Assembly (NCBI RefSeq): GCF_001485215.1 | Contig: NZ_BBWW01000001.1 | Location: forward strand, 4,960,001-5,024,000 | DNA: 64,000 bases | Direction: 5' to 3' | Source: Leptolyngbya sp. NIES-2104 | GTDB taxonomy: Bacteria; Cyanobacteriota; Cyanobacteriia; Leptolyngbyales; Leptolyngbyaceae | Shown: positions 24,410 to 32,751 of the stretch, piece after piece | Position numbering within the stretch: position 1 is the stretch's first letter | Layout: every line of letters starts with the position of its first letter | The notes under the pieces: model-generated | The model's database searches: none | Told to the model about the DNA's origin: nothing | What the model saw: only the letters and a program-made list of their open reading frames with translations | Position numbers and translations under genes: made by a program

Positions 24410-25240
24410 ATGGAAGTTTCGACTTTTGAATTGCTGGTGAAGCGGATTGCTCCGAGAATGGCACTCCCGCCCGTACAGCAGCCCGTCGCTCGTCGTGTGG
24501 TTCAAGGTTATTTTCTAACCGTTTCTAACTTGGAATCGATCGATCTAAGATATCGCCTAGAGTTTCGCATTAGCTTACCGGACAATCTGACTCAAGCCGA
24601 CGCGATGACCCGACTGCTCGAAGGAAATACCGTTTTAATCATTGATATTGCAGGTGCAAACACGGTACTGACCCTCACTCGCGTTGGTACCACTGGACGG
24701 TATGTAAGCCAAGAATTTATCATTCCAGCCCAGAAAACCGCTTCGATTCAGTTGTTGCCCGATGTCGCTCGATTCGCAGCGCAAGATAATCCGATGTTGG
24801 AAATTCGCGGATTTGTGTCGCTGTTGTTGCCGCGTGTGTTTGGCGGAACCCCGATCGAGAATGTGCTGGGTCGCCCTCAAAGTCCTCGCCCGGTTCGCGT
24901 GTTGCTCAATGCTGAAGTTCGCGGCACGTTTTTACCGAATGACTTTCCTGCAAATTCGGCAAGCACCGACTTTGATCAAATCAATTACTCGCTGGCACTC
25001 GCAAGCGGTCGCGCTTTGAATGAACTGACTTCTGAGCCGCCTCGGATTCTGGTGCCGGGAAGTCCGATCGGAGTCGAAATTGCACCGGGTGCGATCACGA
25101 TGACTCCTGTCGCTTCAGAGACTGCGGACTTAGGCGCAATGCTGGCTGGAATGCTCACCAATGGCAATGGTGCCAGTCTAGAGTCGCTCAATCGATCGCT
25201 GTCTGAGTTGGATTTGCCCATCACGATGAAAAAACTGTAG
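24410..25240 (+). CDS. Conserved hypothetical protein
   Basis: A 276-residue soluble protein that I do not recognise. Starting at MEVSTFELLVKRIAPRMALP, with GGAG eight bases upstream, it has an evenly beta-rich composition (VVQGYFLTVSNLESIDLRYR, FIIPAQKTASIQLLPDV) with no membrane segment, signal peptide or catalytic motif. A beta-sandwich structural protein is a plausible guess only. A TTG-initiated frame 12 bp longer is possible but less likely. It ends just before a strong terminator hairpin. Confidence 0.65.
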   Translation: MEVSTFELLVKRIAPRMALPPVQQPVARRVVQGYFLTVSNLESIDLRYRLEFRISLPDNLTQADAMTRLLEGNTVLIIDIAGANTVLTLTRVGTTGRYVSQEFIIPAQKTASIQLLPDVARFAAQDNPMLEIRGFVSLLLPRVFGGTPIENVLGRPQSPRPVRVLLNAEVRGTFLPNDFPANSASTDFDQINYSLALASGRALNELTSEPPRILVPGSPIGVEIAPGAITMTPVASETADLGAMLAGMLTNGNGASLESLNRSLSELDLPITMKKL

Positions 25241-25264
25241 TTTTGCTCGATCTCATGCCCCTTG

Positions 25265-25294
25265 GGTTGGCGGTGATTGCCGTCAACCTTTTTT
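25265..25294 (+). terminator. Rho-independent terminator or attenuator between two same-strand genes
   Basis: GGTTGGCGG (25265-25273) pairs with CCGTCAACC (25280-25288), nine pairs with one G-T wobble, six-base loop, followed directly by six T residues. It lies 25 bp after one stop codon and only 15 bp before the next start codon (25309), so the ribosome binding site of the DUF1350 gene follows the T-run directly. Either the second gene depends on read-through or it has a promoter inside the first gene. Confidence 0.8.
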
Positions 25295-25308
25295 CTGGAG
25301 AACTGCGA

Positions 25309-26268
25309 ATGATGACTTTTAAACCGTTGTGCCATAGTTGGGTTGCGCTGCATCCTGAACCGAAAGGAATTGTTCAATTTATTGGCGGTGCATTTTTTGG
25401 CTCGTTTCCGACGATCGCTTATCGATATTTGCTCGAACAAATCTTCGAGGCTGGCTATTCTGTGATTGCTTTGCCGTTTCGATTTAGCTTTCGGCATTGG
25501 TCACTTGCGATCGAGCTTTTGAAAGAACAAGAGACGCTTAGACCTGAACTGATCGCACTCGCGAAGCATTTGAACTATGATCACACCGTCTATGAAGACA
25601 AAACGAATTACTCCTGGATCGGTCATAGCTTGGGCTGTAAATACATTGCATTGTTAGAACTCTTAAGCGATCGACAATTAACGGGTATGGATGCGAAGCA
25701 GATTCGAGAAATCGAACAAGCGATCGCACGTTTTTCAATCTATTCCGTCTCGATTAAAGGTCAGCCTTCCCTGTTACTTGCTCCGGACATTTCCGATACT
25801 GAAAGTGCAATTCCGATTCGAGCTTTAGCACAGTTACTCGATAAGCTAAAACTAGGGGTGTTACCCACTCGCGCTCAAACTCAAGACTTGATCGAACAGA
25901 GTCAGTTGTTTAATTTAACGGGATTAATCTCTTTTGATCGAGATACGATCGCGGGCAGTGTTACCCAACCCTCAGCTAAAAATGATGTACTGTGGTTTCT
26001 CACTCAACTCAAACAGCGGCGTTATTCTCTATTGCACCAAGAACTATCTGGTAAACATTTAGAACCTGTTGGAATTCGGCTAGGTCGCTGGATTGTAGAC
26101 TTTAACCCATTGGATAAATTTGCAGAATTGATCAGCGATCGACCATTAGAAACCGTTGTGATTCAATTTCTCGATCGACTCCAACAACGTCAGCAGAATA
26201 TCGTACAAACCGCACCAACGGAGTCGGAAGAATACGCTATCGTTTCTACGCTCGATCGTCGATACTAA
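25309..26268 (+). CDS. DUF1350 family protein (alpha/beta-hydrolase-like)
   Basis: A 320-residue protein of a family found in cyanobacteria and plastids. The start is placed at 25309 (MMTFKPLCHSWVALHP) because GGAG lies eight bases upstream; the longer frame from 25243 would run through the terminator hairpin. GAFFGSFPTIAYRYLLEQIF near residue 35 and WIGHSLGCKYIALLEL (a GxSxG nucleophile elbow, residues 105-120) point to an alpha/beta-hydrolase fold; lipase or esterase activity is inferred from that motif only. No signal peptide. Confidence 0.8.
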   Translation: MMTFKPLCHSWVALHPEPKGIVQFIGGAFFGSFPTIAYRYLLEQIFEAGYSVIALPFRFSFRHWSLAIELLKEQETLRPELIALAKHLNYDHTVYEDKTNYSWIGHSLGCKYIALLELLSDRQLTGMDAKQIREIEQAIARFSIYSVSIKGQPSLLLAPDISDTESAIPIRALAQLLDKLKLGVLPTRAQTQDLIEQSQLFNLTGLISFDRDTIAGSVTQPSAKNDVLWFLTQLKQRRYSLLHQELSGKHLEPVGIRLGRWIVDFNPLDKFAELISDRPLETVVIQFLDRLQQRQQNIVQTAPTESEEYAIVSTLDRRY

Positions 26269-26466
26269 AGAGTAGAGCCGTTTAACGTCCTATGTCTCCC
26301 CTCGCTTCATCTTGTACAGGTTCGATCAGCGTTTTGTTAAGCGATCGACAAACCGCAATTCAGCATTGTGAATCAGCAGAGTGTTCACAGGAAAAACTTC
26401 ATGCAAAATCTCATAAACTCTGTACGGTGGTCGAAAACGGTCGCGTGGTCGTTCGTCCGGTGGCTG

Positions 26467-27387
26467 CTAAGGAATCGGTTCAGTATCGTGAAAATGCTTG
26501 TAATCAATAATTCGATGACCCTCTGGCGTTCGATGAACGAGATCGATAAAGCGGTAATTCCATAAAATTTCTTGCGGCGCATACACATGTCGATCGTGTA
26601 ACACCTGCGCTACTGTTTCATCGATTCCACTTAGCATCACTTGAATCAGACAATTCGCTTCTACGAGTGATTCTGGAGTCATGCCATAAAGCGGACTATT
26701 TTCATCGATCGAGTGCACCACCAACCAAGTCAAAGCAAATGCCGGACTCTGACTTCGCACGAGTGCTAGATCATGAATCCGACGAATGTAGTGACCTTCT
26801 GAGGTCATCTCGTCACGCAAGAGGTAGACGCGCATTTGAGCTTCTAGAATTTGATTACGACGCTTATTTGCCGCCCGGAAACAAAGAGTCGGGACTCCTT
26901 CATGCGGTGCGATCGTTGCCACTTCGCTAAAGGCAACTCGTGCAGTTGGGCGGGAGAATCGAGCAAACGTAAATCCGGTAAGAATCGCGATCGCTAACAG
27001 CGAAGACACAGCCTCGATCGTCATAATCGACTGAGCATAGTACGTTTTCGGGTACATGGCGCCGTATCCGATCGAGGCAAAGGTTTGAACGCTGAAAAAG
27101 AAGTGATCCCAAAACGATCCCGGTGTCGCATTTGCAATACAATCGCCACCTAAAAGGTACAGAATTGCAAATACAACATTGATTCCTAAATAAGTCGCGA
27201 TGATAATGCCGAAAAATCCCTGCCAAGGAACAGTTAGCACAAGATGATAGGGATCACGCCAGTAGGAGTACCACGCATTCAGTCCAACAATTTGAAAGCG
27301 ACCGTCCTCGACGTGGATTTTAATGCGGCGAGGGCGACGTTTTCTCAATCTTAAAAGTCCAGTCTTAAGGAACGATCGCAGGTTCAT
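26467..27387 (-). CDS. Inward-rectifier potassium channel, KirBac type
   Basis: 306 residues. TM1 is about residues 56-80, the pore helix and selectivity filter read QTFASIGYGAM (residues 100-112, GYG present), and TM2 is about 120-147 (IEAVSSLLAIAILTGF). Residues 150-300 form the cytoplasmic immunoglobulin-like domain with CFRAANKRRNQILEAQMRVY and LTWLVVHSIDENSPLYG, diagnostic of Kir channels. It conducts K+ as a tetramer in the plasma membrane. It is a single gene, convergent with the DUF1350 gene; 198 bp between them hold nothing I can support. Confidence 0.93.
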   Translation of the reverse strand: MNLRSFLKTGLLRLRKRRPRRIKIHVEDGRFQIVGLNAWYSYWRDPYHLVLTVPWQGFFGIIIATYLGINVVFAILYLLGGDCIANATPGSFWDHFFFSVQTFASIGYGAMYPKTYYAQSIMTIEAVSSLLAIAILTGFTFARFSRPTARVAFSEVATIAPHEGVPTLCFRAANKRRNQILEAQMRVYLLRDEMTSEGHYIRRIHDLALVRSQSPAFALTWLVVHSIDENSPLYGMTPESLVEANCLIQVMLSGIDETVAQVLHDRHVYAPQEILWNYRFIDLVHRTPEGHRIIDYKHFHDTEPIP

Positions 27388-27411
27388 ATGAGGTTAGATA
27401 TAGCAAAGGTG

Positions 27412-27439
27412 TGAGGTATGAGGTGTGAGGGGTGAGGTC
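27412..27439. repeat. Heptanucleotide tandem repeat (TGAGGNN)4
   Basis: TGAGGTA, TGAGGTG, TGAGGGG and TGAGGTC follow each other without spacer, 25-52 bp upstream of the Kir start codon (on its 5' side). Heptamer tandem repeats of this kind (STRR) are common in cyanobacterial intergenic DNA. A role is unknown; copy number may vary between strains. Confidence 0.7.
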
Positions 27440-27509
27440 AAATTCATTCACCGCTTAGGTTCGGAGATTGAGAACGTCCTAACCGTTCTGCGTACCGCTA
27501 TAATCTGAA

Positions 27510-28877
27510 TTAACGGATTATAAGCTGATCAAGATTCAACCAGTTTCGACTTCCTTTTGATTGATTAAAAATGATAGAAACTGTATTGTTTCCAGCTTTG
27601 AGCGCAACATTTGGAATCGTGGTCGTGTTCCAAACTGTCCAGTTTCCAGTGCCAGGAAAAATCTGAGCATTTACGATCGCTCTTCCATTCACAAAGATGA
27701 ATCGCGTCGCATTTCCCGCTGCCGCCGCGTACCGCATTACTAAATCAAACCGTCCCGCTTGCGGCAAAGTGAAATTAAAATCGACCCACTGCCCGTCTTT
27801 GTTCCAGTTTGCAATGTAGCCCGCTCCTTCGTATCCGGTGTAAACGGCTTCTAGCACCAAACTATGTAGAACTGCTGTCTCAGCTTGCAACACGATCGGG
27901 CTTCGACTCGCCACGATCGACGCATTTAGCGCATCCATCGCAGCACTTTGACGCGCTGCATCTGCTGCATCAAATTTCTGCCCCCAACACAATCCAAATT
28001 GATTTCTCGGATTGCGACACTGCTCCCAGATTGAATCCGCATTGCGAAGAATGAAATCCCGGTAAGCCAGCTTATTCACGGCGCGGTAGAGATCCGACAA
28101 GTTCCGCATGAAAATCCCTTTAAATTGCGGTCCATCAAGTCCACAATTTGGCTCACAAGGTTCACGGAGCACGCCATTTGGAGCGAGAGATTTCGTTGCC
28201 GCATCAGCAATCGATTGCGCCACGGTTAACAGCGATCGATCATTCGTACATTTCGACAAATCGATCAGCGCTCCCAAAATCACGCCTTGGTTGTAAGTCC
28301 AAGTTGGCTGACCATTGTTCTTACATTGATCATTCAAACCATCATTGATCAGATTATTTTGATTGATCATTCCGGTTTTGCGGAACCAGTTCCAGGTGCG
28401 ATTTGCCCAATCGAGATAGCGCTGATCCTTGGTTCTAAGAAACAATCGAGCCGCGATCGCTAAAAATAGCTCATTCGCGATCGCGTTCTTATACTTGTGT
28501 TCTTTATTCCACCAAATCCCGCCGCCACAAGTGTTATCCCAACCTTTGGTCATGTCGTTAAAGATCACCTGCGCCATGTTCAAATAACGCGATTCTCCAG
28601 TCAGGTCAAACGCTTTAATCCAGGTGAGTGCCCACCAACCCTCATCATCGTAAAATTCATTTAAGAAATTGTTACGTTTGTTCTTCTCAAATGTATTAAA
28701 AATATTGGTGCGATAAGTAAGCGAATCGGTGAACGTACAATAATCGATCGTAGTCTCTAACACGTTTGCACTATTCCACCAGCCTGTCGTGTTCCAAAGT
28801 CCAGTTGCAGTGTTATAGAACGTTTGCAGCGTTGCCATTCCTGCATCTGCTCGTTCTCGATAGGTTGCAGCACACAT
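27510..28877 (-). CDS. Glycoside hydrolase family 76-like enzyme with C-terminal carbohydrate-binding module
   Basis: 455 residues. Residues 5-310 are an (alpha/alpha)6-barrel of the GH76 alpha-1,6-mannanase type, with the paired acidic residues in NEFYDDEGWWALTWIKAFDL (near residue 97), GGGIWWNKEHKYKNAIANEL and WTYNQGVILGALIDL. Residues 335-455 form a CBM6/35-like beta-sandwich (AETAVLHSLVLEAVYTGYEG to SRNWLNLDQLIIR). No signal peptide precedes it: an in-frame TAA lies eight codons upstream of the ATG. The substrate may be a mannan or other polysaccharide. Location in the cytoplasm is odd for such a domain pair. Divergent from the esterase gene at 29036. Confidence 0.8.
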   Translation of the reverse strand: MCAATYRERADAGMATLQTFYNTATGLWNTTGWWNSANVLETTIDYCTFTDSLTYRTNIFNTFEKNKRNNFLNEFYDDEGWWALTWIKAFDLTGESRYLNMAQVIFNDMTKGWDNTCGGGIWWNKEHKYKNAIANELFLAIAARLFLRTKDQRYLDWANRTWNWFRKTGMINQNNLINDGLNDQCKNNGQPTWTYNQGVILGALIDLSKCTNDRSLLTVAQSIADAATKSLAPNGVLREPCEPNCGLDGPQFKGIFMRNLSDLYRAVNKLAYRDFILRNADSIWEQCRNPRNQFGLCWGQKFDAADAARQSAAMDALNASIVASRSPIVLQAETAVLHSLVLEAVYTGYEGAGYIANWNKDGQWVDFNFTLPQAGRFDLVMRYAAAAGNATRFIFVNGRAIVNAQIFPGTGNWTVWNTTTIPNVALKAGNNTVSIIFNQSKGSRNWLNLDQLIIR

Positions 28878-29035
28878 TTGTATCTTCCAATCACATTACG
28901 TGTGTTATAACGCAATCATTCAGATTTGCTCTCCGCCTGCACCAATGCAATTTTCAAAAAAGCAATTTAAATTACGCCCTTCCATTGTTTTCCTCAAGTA
29001 CTGTAATTAAAGAAAGTGACTGTTCGCTTTTACAC

Positions 29036-29992
29036 ATGCCACTCACATTTAAACCAAAAGTTAAACGAAAGCGTTTTCAAGCGACAGTTTTAAGTTTGTC
29101 GATCGTACTCGGTGCGATCGCTGCGGGTGCCTATTGGTATGTTTTCGTGCTCGGTGCTCCTCAACTTGATGCTCCTCCCGTTGAAGAGATTGCTGGACTG
29201 AAGTTTCAAGTCAAAAGCTTTTACAGCGAAGCGATGGGAGAACAACGGCGATACGGCGTAATTTTGCCGCCTGGATATGAAAAACATTCCAATCGTCGCT
29301 ATCCCGTGATCTTTCTGCTTCACGGTGGACATGGAGACGAACGCGATTATTACGAAAAAGCAGCAATTACTAGCACCTTAAAAACGCTGTATAACGAGAA
29401 AAAATTACCCGCTGCACTGATCATCATGCCGGACGGAAACGACGATCGCGGCACGAGTCCATTCTGGGATTCAGATTATTTCGATGGTGAGCATGGCAAA
29501 GTTTCGACTTACATTGGCATGGATCTAGTCAAAGAAATCAGGCAGCAATTTCGCACGATCGAGGATTCACACTATTGGGCGATCGGTGGCTTATCATCTG
29601 GCGGTTGGGGTGCGTTTAACATTGGATTGCGACATGTAGAGCGCTTTACAATTTTCTTCAGTCACACCGGATATTTCATCGATAACAGCGGACCTCAGAA
29701 CAGCCCGCAGATTTTTGTTGAGCAGATTCCACCAAATGAACGCAAACGCATTCGAGCCTACATGGATGCTGGCGAAGCAGATGAAAAATATCTCGATGCC
29801 ACCCGCGATTTTCACAAAGTGTTGACCCAATTAGGAATCTATAACGAATTCTATGTATTTCCCGGTGGGCATGGAATTGTCGGACAAAATGTGGGGTGGA
29901 ATTACTGGAGAACACATCTCGCCGATTCGCTGAGCTTTGTAGGTCGCCAATTCCATCACGTCCAAACTCAGAAAAACCATCGCCACTTTTGA
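29036..29992 (+). CDS. Membrane-anchored esterase (alpha/beta hydrolase, esterase D family)
   Basis: 318 residues beginning MPLTFKPKVKRKRFQATVLS; residues 15-38 are a hydrophobic anchor (LSLSIVLGAIAAGAYWYVFV). The catalytic parts are VIFLLHGGHGDERDYY (oxyanion hole), WAIGGLSSGGWGAFNIGL (nucleophile Ser in GLSSG) and FPGGHGIVGQNVGWNYW (catalytic His). The ATG at 29036 was chosen over a frame start at 28766, which lies inside the divergent gene. The next gene begins five bases after the stop, giving an operon with an MprF-like aminoacyl-lipid synthase; a role in hydrolysing such lipids is inference. Confidence 0.85.
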   Translation: MPLTFKPKVKRKRFQATVLSLSIVLGAIAAGAYWYVFVLGAPQLDAPPVEEIAGLKFQVKSFYSEAMGEQRRYGVILPPGYEKHSNRRYPVIFLLHGGHGDERDYYEKAAITSTLKTLYNEKKLPAALIIMPDGNDDRGTSPFWDSDYFDGEHGKVSTYIGMDLVKEIRQQFRTIEDSHYWAIGGLSSGGWGAFNIGLRHVERFTIFFSHTGYFIDNSGPQNSPQIFVEQIPPNERKRIRAYMDAGEADEKYLDATRDFHKVLTQLGIYNEFYVFPGGHGIVGQNVGWNYWRTHLADSLSFVGRQFHHVQTQKNHRHF

Positions 29993-29997
29993 GTCTC

Positions 29998-31728
29998 ATG
30001 CAGCAGGAATCTCCCAAACTCGGCTGGAATCGCAAACGCCCGGAAACGCTCGATCGTAAAACTCGAATTGGGGTTTGGTCAGCCGCCGTCCTAACTGGAA
30101 TCATGGGACTCGTCAATCTCTGGTCTGCGGTGGCTCCAAGCTATCCAGAACGAACCGTTTGGCTAAAACATTTCTTTCCGTTCTCTGTTCGAGTCGGAGG
30201 TCACTTATTTGCAGCTTTAGCCGGATTTATTCTATTAACATTAGCGGCGAACTTATTGCGGCGAAAACGAGTTGCTTGGTATATCACTGTTGGATTACTG
30301 CTTGTGTCGATTCTGAGTCATTTGATTAAAGGCTTTGATGTTGAAGAAAGTATTCTCGCGACTGTTCTACTTATTCAGTTATTCATATTGCGAAAAGCTT
30401 ACACGGCAAAATCCGATCGACCTTCGATCGCGCAAGGTATTCGCGTTCTGATTGCAGCGATTCTATTCACCCTAGCGTACGGCACGATCGGCTTTTACAT
30501 TCTCGATGGCTACTTCAGCATCAACGGAGTGCCTGTGAATTTCAGTTTCACCGAATCGATTCTGCAAACGCTGGCGATGTTTTTCACGGCGGATAATGCG
30601 GGTTTGGAACCGAGACGACGCTATGCAGACTTTTTTGCGAATTCCATCTATGCAGTGGGTGCAATCACGCTGGCGTATGCGTTACTGATGTTATTGCGTC
30701 CAGTTTTGCTGCGCGATCCCGCAACATTAAGCGATCGACAAAGAGCACGTCAAATTATTGATCAATTTGGGAAAACTTCACTAGCACGATTATCTTTACT
30801 GCCGGATAAGTCGTACTTCTTCAGTCCTTCGGGCAAAAGTGTCGTGGCGTATGTTGCCAAAGGTCGAGCCGCGATCGCGCTGGGTGATCCGATCGGGCAT
30901 CCGGATGATCTCAAAGAAGCGATCGTGTCTTTTCAGCAATTTTGCTATCGAAACGATTGGTTTCCCAGCTTCTACGAAGTGCTACCAGAGACTTTGTCGC
31001 TCTATCAATCGATGGGATACCGTTGGGCACAAATCGGAGAAGAAGCAATCATTGATCTCACCACGTTCAATCTCAAGGGCAAAGCTAATCAAGACTTTAG
31101 AACGGCAATTAATAAATTGACCAAAGCGGGCTATCAATTGCAGGTGTACGAACCGCCGATCGATGAGGGACTTTTCACCTTATTGAAGCCCGTCAGCGAT
31201 GAATGGCTGAAATCGAAGCAGGGATCAGAAAAGCAATTTTCGATCGGATGGTTCGATCGAGACTACTTGAGCACTTGTCATATTGCAGTCATTTACAATG
31301 CAAACGGTAAGATCATTGCCTTCTCGAATTTGCTCTCTGGCTATAACCGCAAAGAAGTCACGGTCGATTTGATGCGCCACCTGAACGATGCCGAAAAAGG
31401 CACAATGGATTTCCTATTCGCGTCGATGATGCAGCACTTCCAGCAAGCAGGCTATGAAAGTTTTAACTTCAGCTTATCGCCATTAGCGGGAGTCGGTGAA
31501 GCTCCGGATTCGCTGCGCGTCGAAAAAGGACTGCACTATTTTTTCGAGCATCTCAACCAGTTCTACAATTTCAAGGGATTGCATCAATTCAAAGAAAAGT
31601 TTCGTCCCCGTTGGGAGCCGCGTTATCTCATTTATCCGAGTTTAACCGTTCTCCCTGATATTGCAGTAGGCTTAGTTCGAGCCGATTCGGGCGATCGCTT
31701 ACTCGATTACCTCAAACCGGATAGCTAA
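29998..31728 (+). CDS. MprF-like protein with DUF2156 (phosphatidylglycerol lysyltransferase) domain
   Basis: 576 residues from the ATG at 29998 (MQQESPKLGWNRKRPETLDR). Residues 25-250 have about six hydrophobic segments, fewer than in full MprF, which has 14. Residues 265-570 are the DUF2156 double-GNAT catalytic domain: SLLPDKSYFFSPSGKSVVAY, GRAAIALGDPIGHPDDL, NDWFPSFYEVLPETLSLYQS, FNFSLSPLAGVG and GLHYFFEHLNQFYNFKGLHQ. It transfers an amino acid from aminoacyl-tRNA to a lipid such as phosphatidylglycerol. The amino acid is unknown. The gene is coupled to the esterase gene upstream (5-bp gap). Confidence 0.87.
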   Translation: MQQESPKLGWNRKRPETLDRKTRIGVWSAAVLTGIMGLVNLWSAVAPSYPERTVWLKHFFPFSVRVGGHLFAALAGFILLTLAANLLRRKRVAWYITVGLLLVSILSHLIKGFDVEESILATVLLIQLFILRKAYTAKSDRPSIAQGIRVLIAAILFTLAYGTIGFYILDGYFSINGVPVNFSFTESILQTLAMFFTADNAGLEPRRRYADFFANSIYAVGAITLAYALLMLLRPVLLRDPATLSDRQRARQIIDQFGKTSLARLSLLPDKSYFFSPSGKSVVAYVAKGRAAIALGDPIGHPDDLKEAIVSFQQFCYRNDWFPSFYEVLPETLSLYQSMGYRWAQIGEEAIIDLTTFNLKGKANQDFRTAINKLTKAGYQLQVYEPPIDEGLFTLLKPVSDEWLKSKQGSEKQFSIGWFDRDYLSTCHIAVIYNANGKIIAFSNLLSGYNRKEVTVDLMRHLNDAEKGTMDFLFASMMQHFQQAGYESFNFSLSPLAGVGEAPDSLRVEKGLHYFFEHLNQFYNFKGLHQFKEKFRPRWEPRYLIYPSLTVLPDIAVGLVRADSGDRLLDYLKPDS

Positions 31729-31779
31729 GCCACCAATGCCTGATAGAATTACGAAGTGTAAAGCAGAGTCAGCGATCAT

Positions 31780-32277
31780 ATGCGAATGTGGCGAGTTCTT
31801 TTCGGATTTCTTCTTGCGGTTCTATTCATGATTGGACTGTCGCAACCTGTTGAAGCAGCGAGTTCTGGAGCAATTCGTGCGATCGATGATTTCGCGGCGC
31901 AGACCAAAGACTATTCTGGACAGAACCTCGTTCGTGCAGAGTTTAGCAATGCAAGACTTGCAGGCAGCGATTTTCACGGTGCGGATTTGCGTGGAGCGGT
32001 GTTTAGCGGTTCAGACCTGAGCAAGTCAAACTGGAAAGGAGTCGATTTTGGAGACGGCATCGCTTACATCAGTGATTTATCCGGTGCGGATTTGAGCGAT
32101 GCGGTGATGACTTCTGCAATGATGATCGGCTCAGTGTTCAAGGGCGCGAATATTACTGGGGCAGATTTTACCTATGCGGTGTTAGATCGATCGCAAGTCG
32201 TCGAACTGTGTAAGACTGCCAGCGGTGTGAATCCGAAAACTGAAATCAGTACTCGTGAATCGTTGGAATGTCCTTAG
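31780..32277 (+). CDS. Exported pentapeptide-repeat protein
   Basis: 165 residues. The first 29 residues (VLFGFLLAVLFMIGLSQPVE, then AAS) form a signal peptide with an Ala cleavage site, so the protein is periplasmic or lumenal. Residues 50-145 carry about 15 pentapeptide repeats of A(D/N)Lxx type (YSGQNLVRAEFSNARLAGSD, ADLRGAVFSGSDL) forming a short right-handed quadrilateral helix. There are two cysteines near the C-terminus (ELCKTASG and LECP). The function is not known for this class. A type B repeat starts at the stop codon. Confidence 0.85.
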   Translation: MRMWRVLFGFLLAVLFMIGLSQPVEAASSGAIRAIDDFAAQTKDYSGQNLVRAEFSNARLAGSDFHGADLRGAVFSGSDLSKSNWKGVDFGDGIAYISDLSGADLSDAVMTSAMMIGSVFKGANITGADFTYAVLDRSQVVELCKTASGVNPKTEISTRESLECP

Positions 32278-32751
32278 AGTGAGTTTGAAAAGAGTGAGTT
32301 TGAAAGCCTTTTCACTGCGTTGTTCACCCGCCCCGGAATGGAATTCGGGGCTAACAGTGCGAAGTCCACTAAAGGGGACTAAGAGGGTATTTGAAAAGTA
32401 TAAAAAGCTTTTTCGCTTCGATTGCCTCCCGCCCTGAAATGAATTTCGGGCTAACCGTAGAAACTCTACTTCAGTAAACTGGGAGGCAGTTTCAGGTTCT
32501 TAGTCCATTTCTAATAGACTTTCGCCGATTAGCCCGAAATTCCATTTCAGGGCGGGACGTAGCAACGCACGACAACCTTTCAAACATCCTCTAAAAGCCA
32601 AAATTAACCTCTTCAGTCCGTTAAAACGGACTTCGCACTGTTAGCCCCGAATTCCATTCCGGGGCGAGGCAGAATCGAAGCGAAAGAGCTTTAAAGCACT
32701 CCCAAGATCAATGATCTATCCTGGAGATAGTCCTGCGATCGCACTTTTACT
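32278..32751. repeat. Type B repeat region split by a type A element
   Basis: A type B palindromic repeat occupies about 32326-32669: left arm ACCCGCCCCGGAATGGAATT, right arm GTTAGCCCCGAATTCCATTC. It is interrupted at 32383-32591 by a type A element. Outside the arms are GAGTGAGTTTGAAAG on the left and CTTTAAAGCACTC on the right, which look like decayed inverted ends. No gene is present; the last 50 bp before 32752 hold the leader of the next gene. Confidence 0.75.
32383..32591. mobile_element. MITE-like repeat, type A copy 4, nested in a type B repeat
   Basis: A 209-bp element with ends GAGGGTATTTGAAAAG and CTTTCAAACATCCTC, flanked by TAA (32380-32382 and 32592-32594). The left half contains TATAAAAAGCTTTTTCGCTTC and the arms CGCCCTGAAATGAATTTCGG / AGCCCGAAATTCCATTTCAG. 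It interrupts a type B repeat whose two halves flank it exactly, showing that insertion came after the B copy was in place. Confidence 0.85.

Noticed and set aside
26292-26565. Short plus-strand frames between the DUF1350 and Kir genes
   Set aside because: They overlap the Kir coding end, lack ribosome binding sites and resemble nothing.
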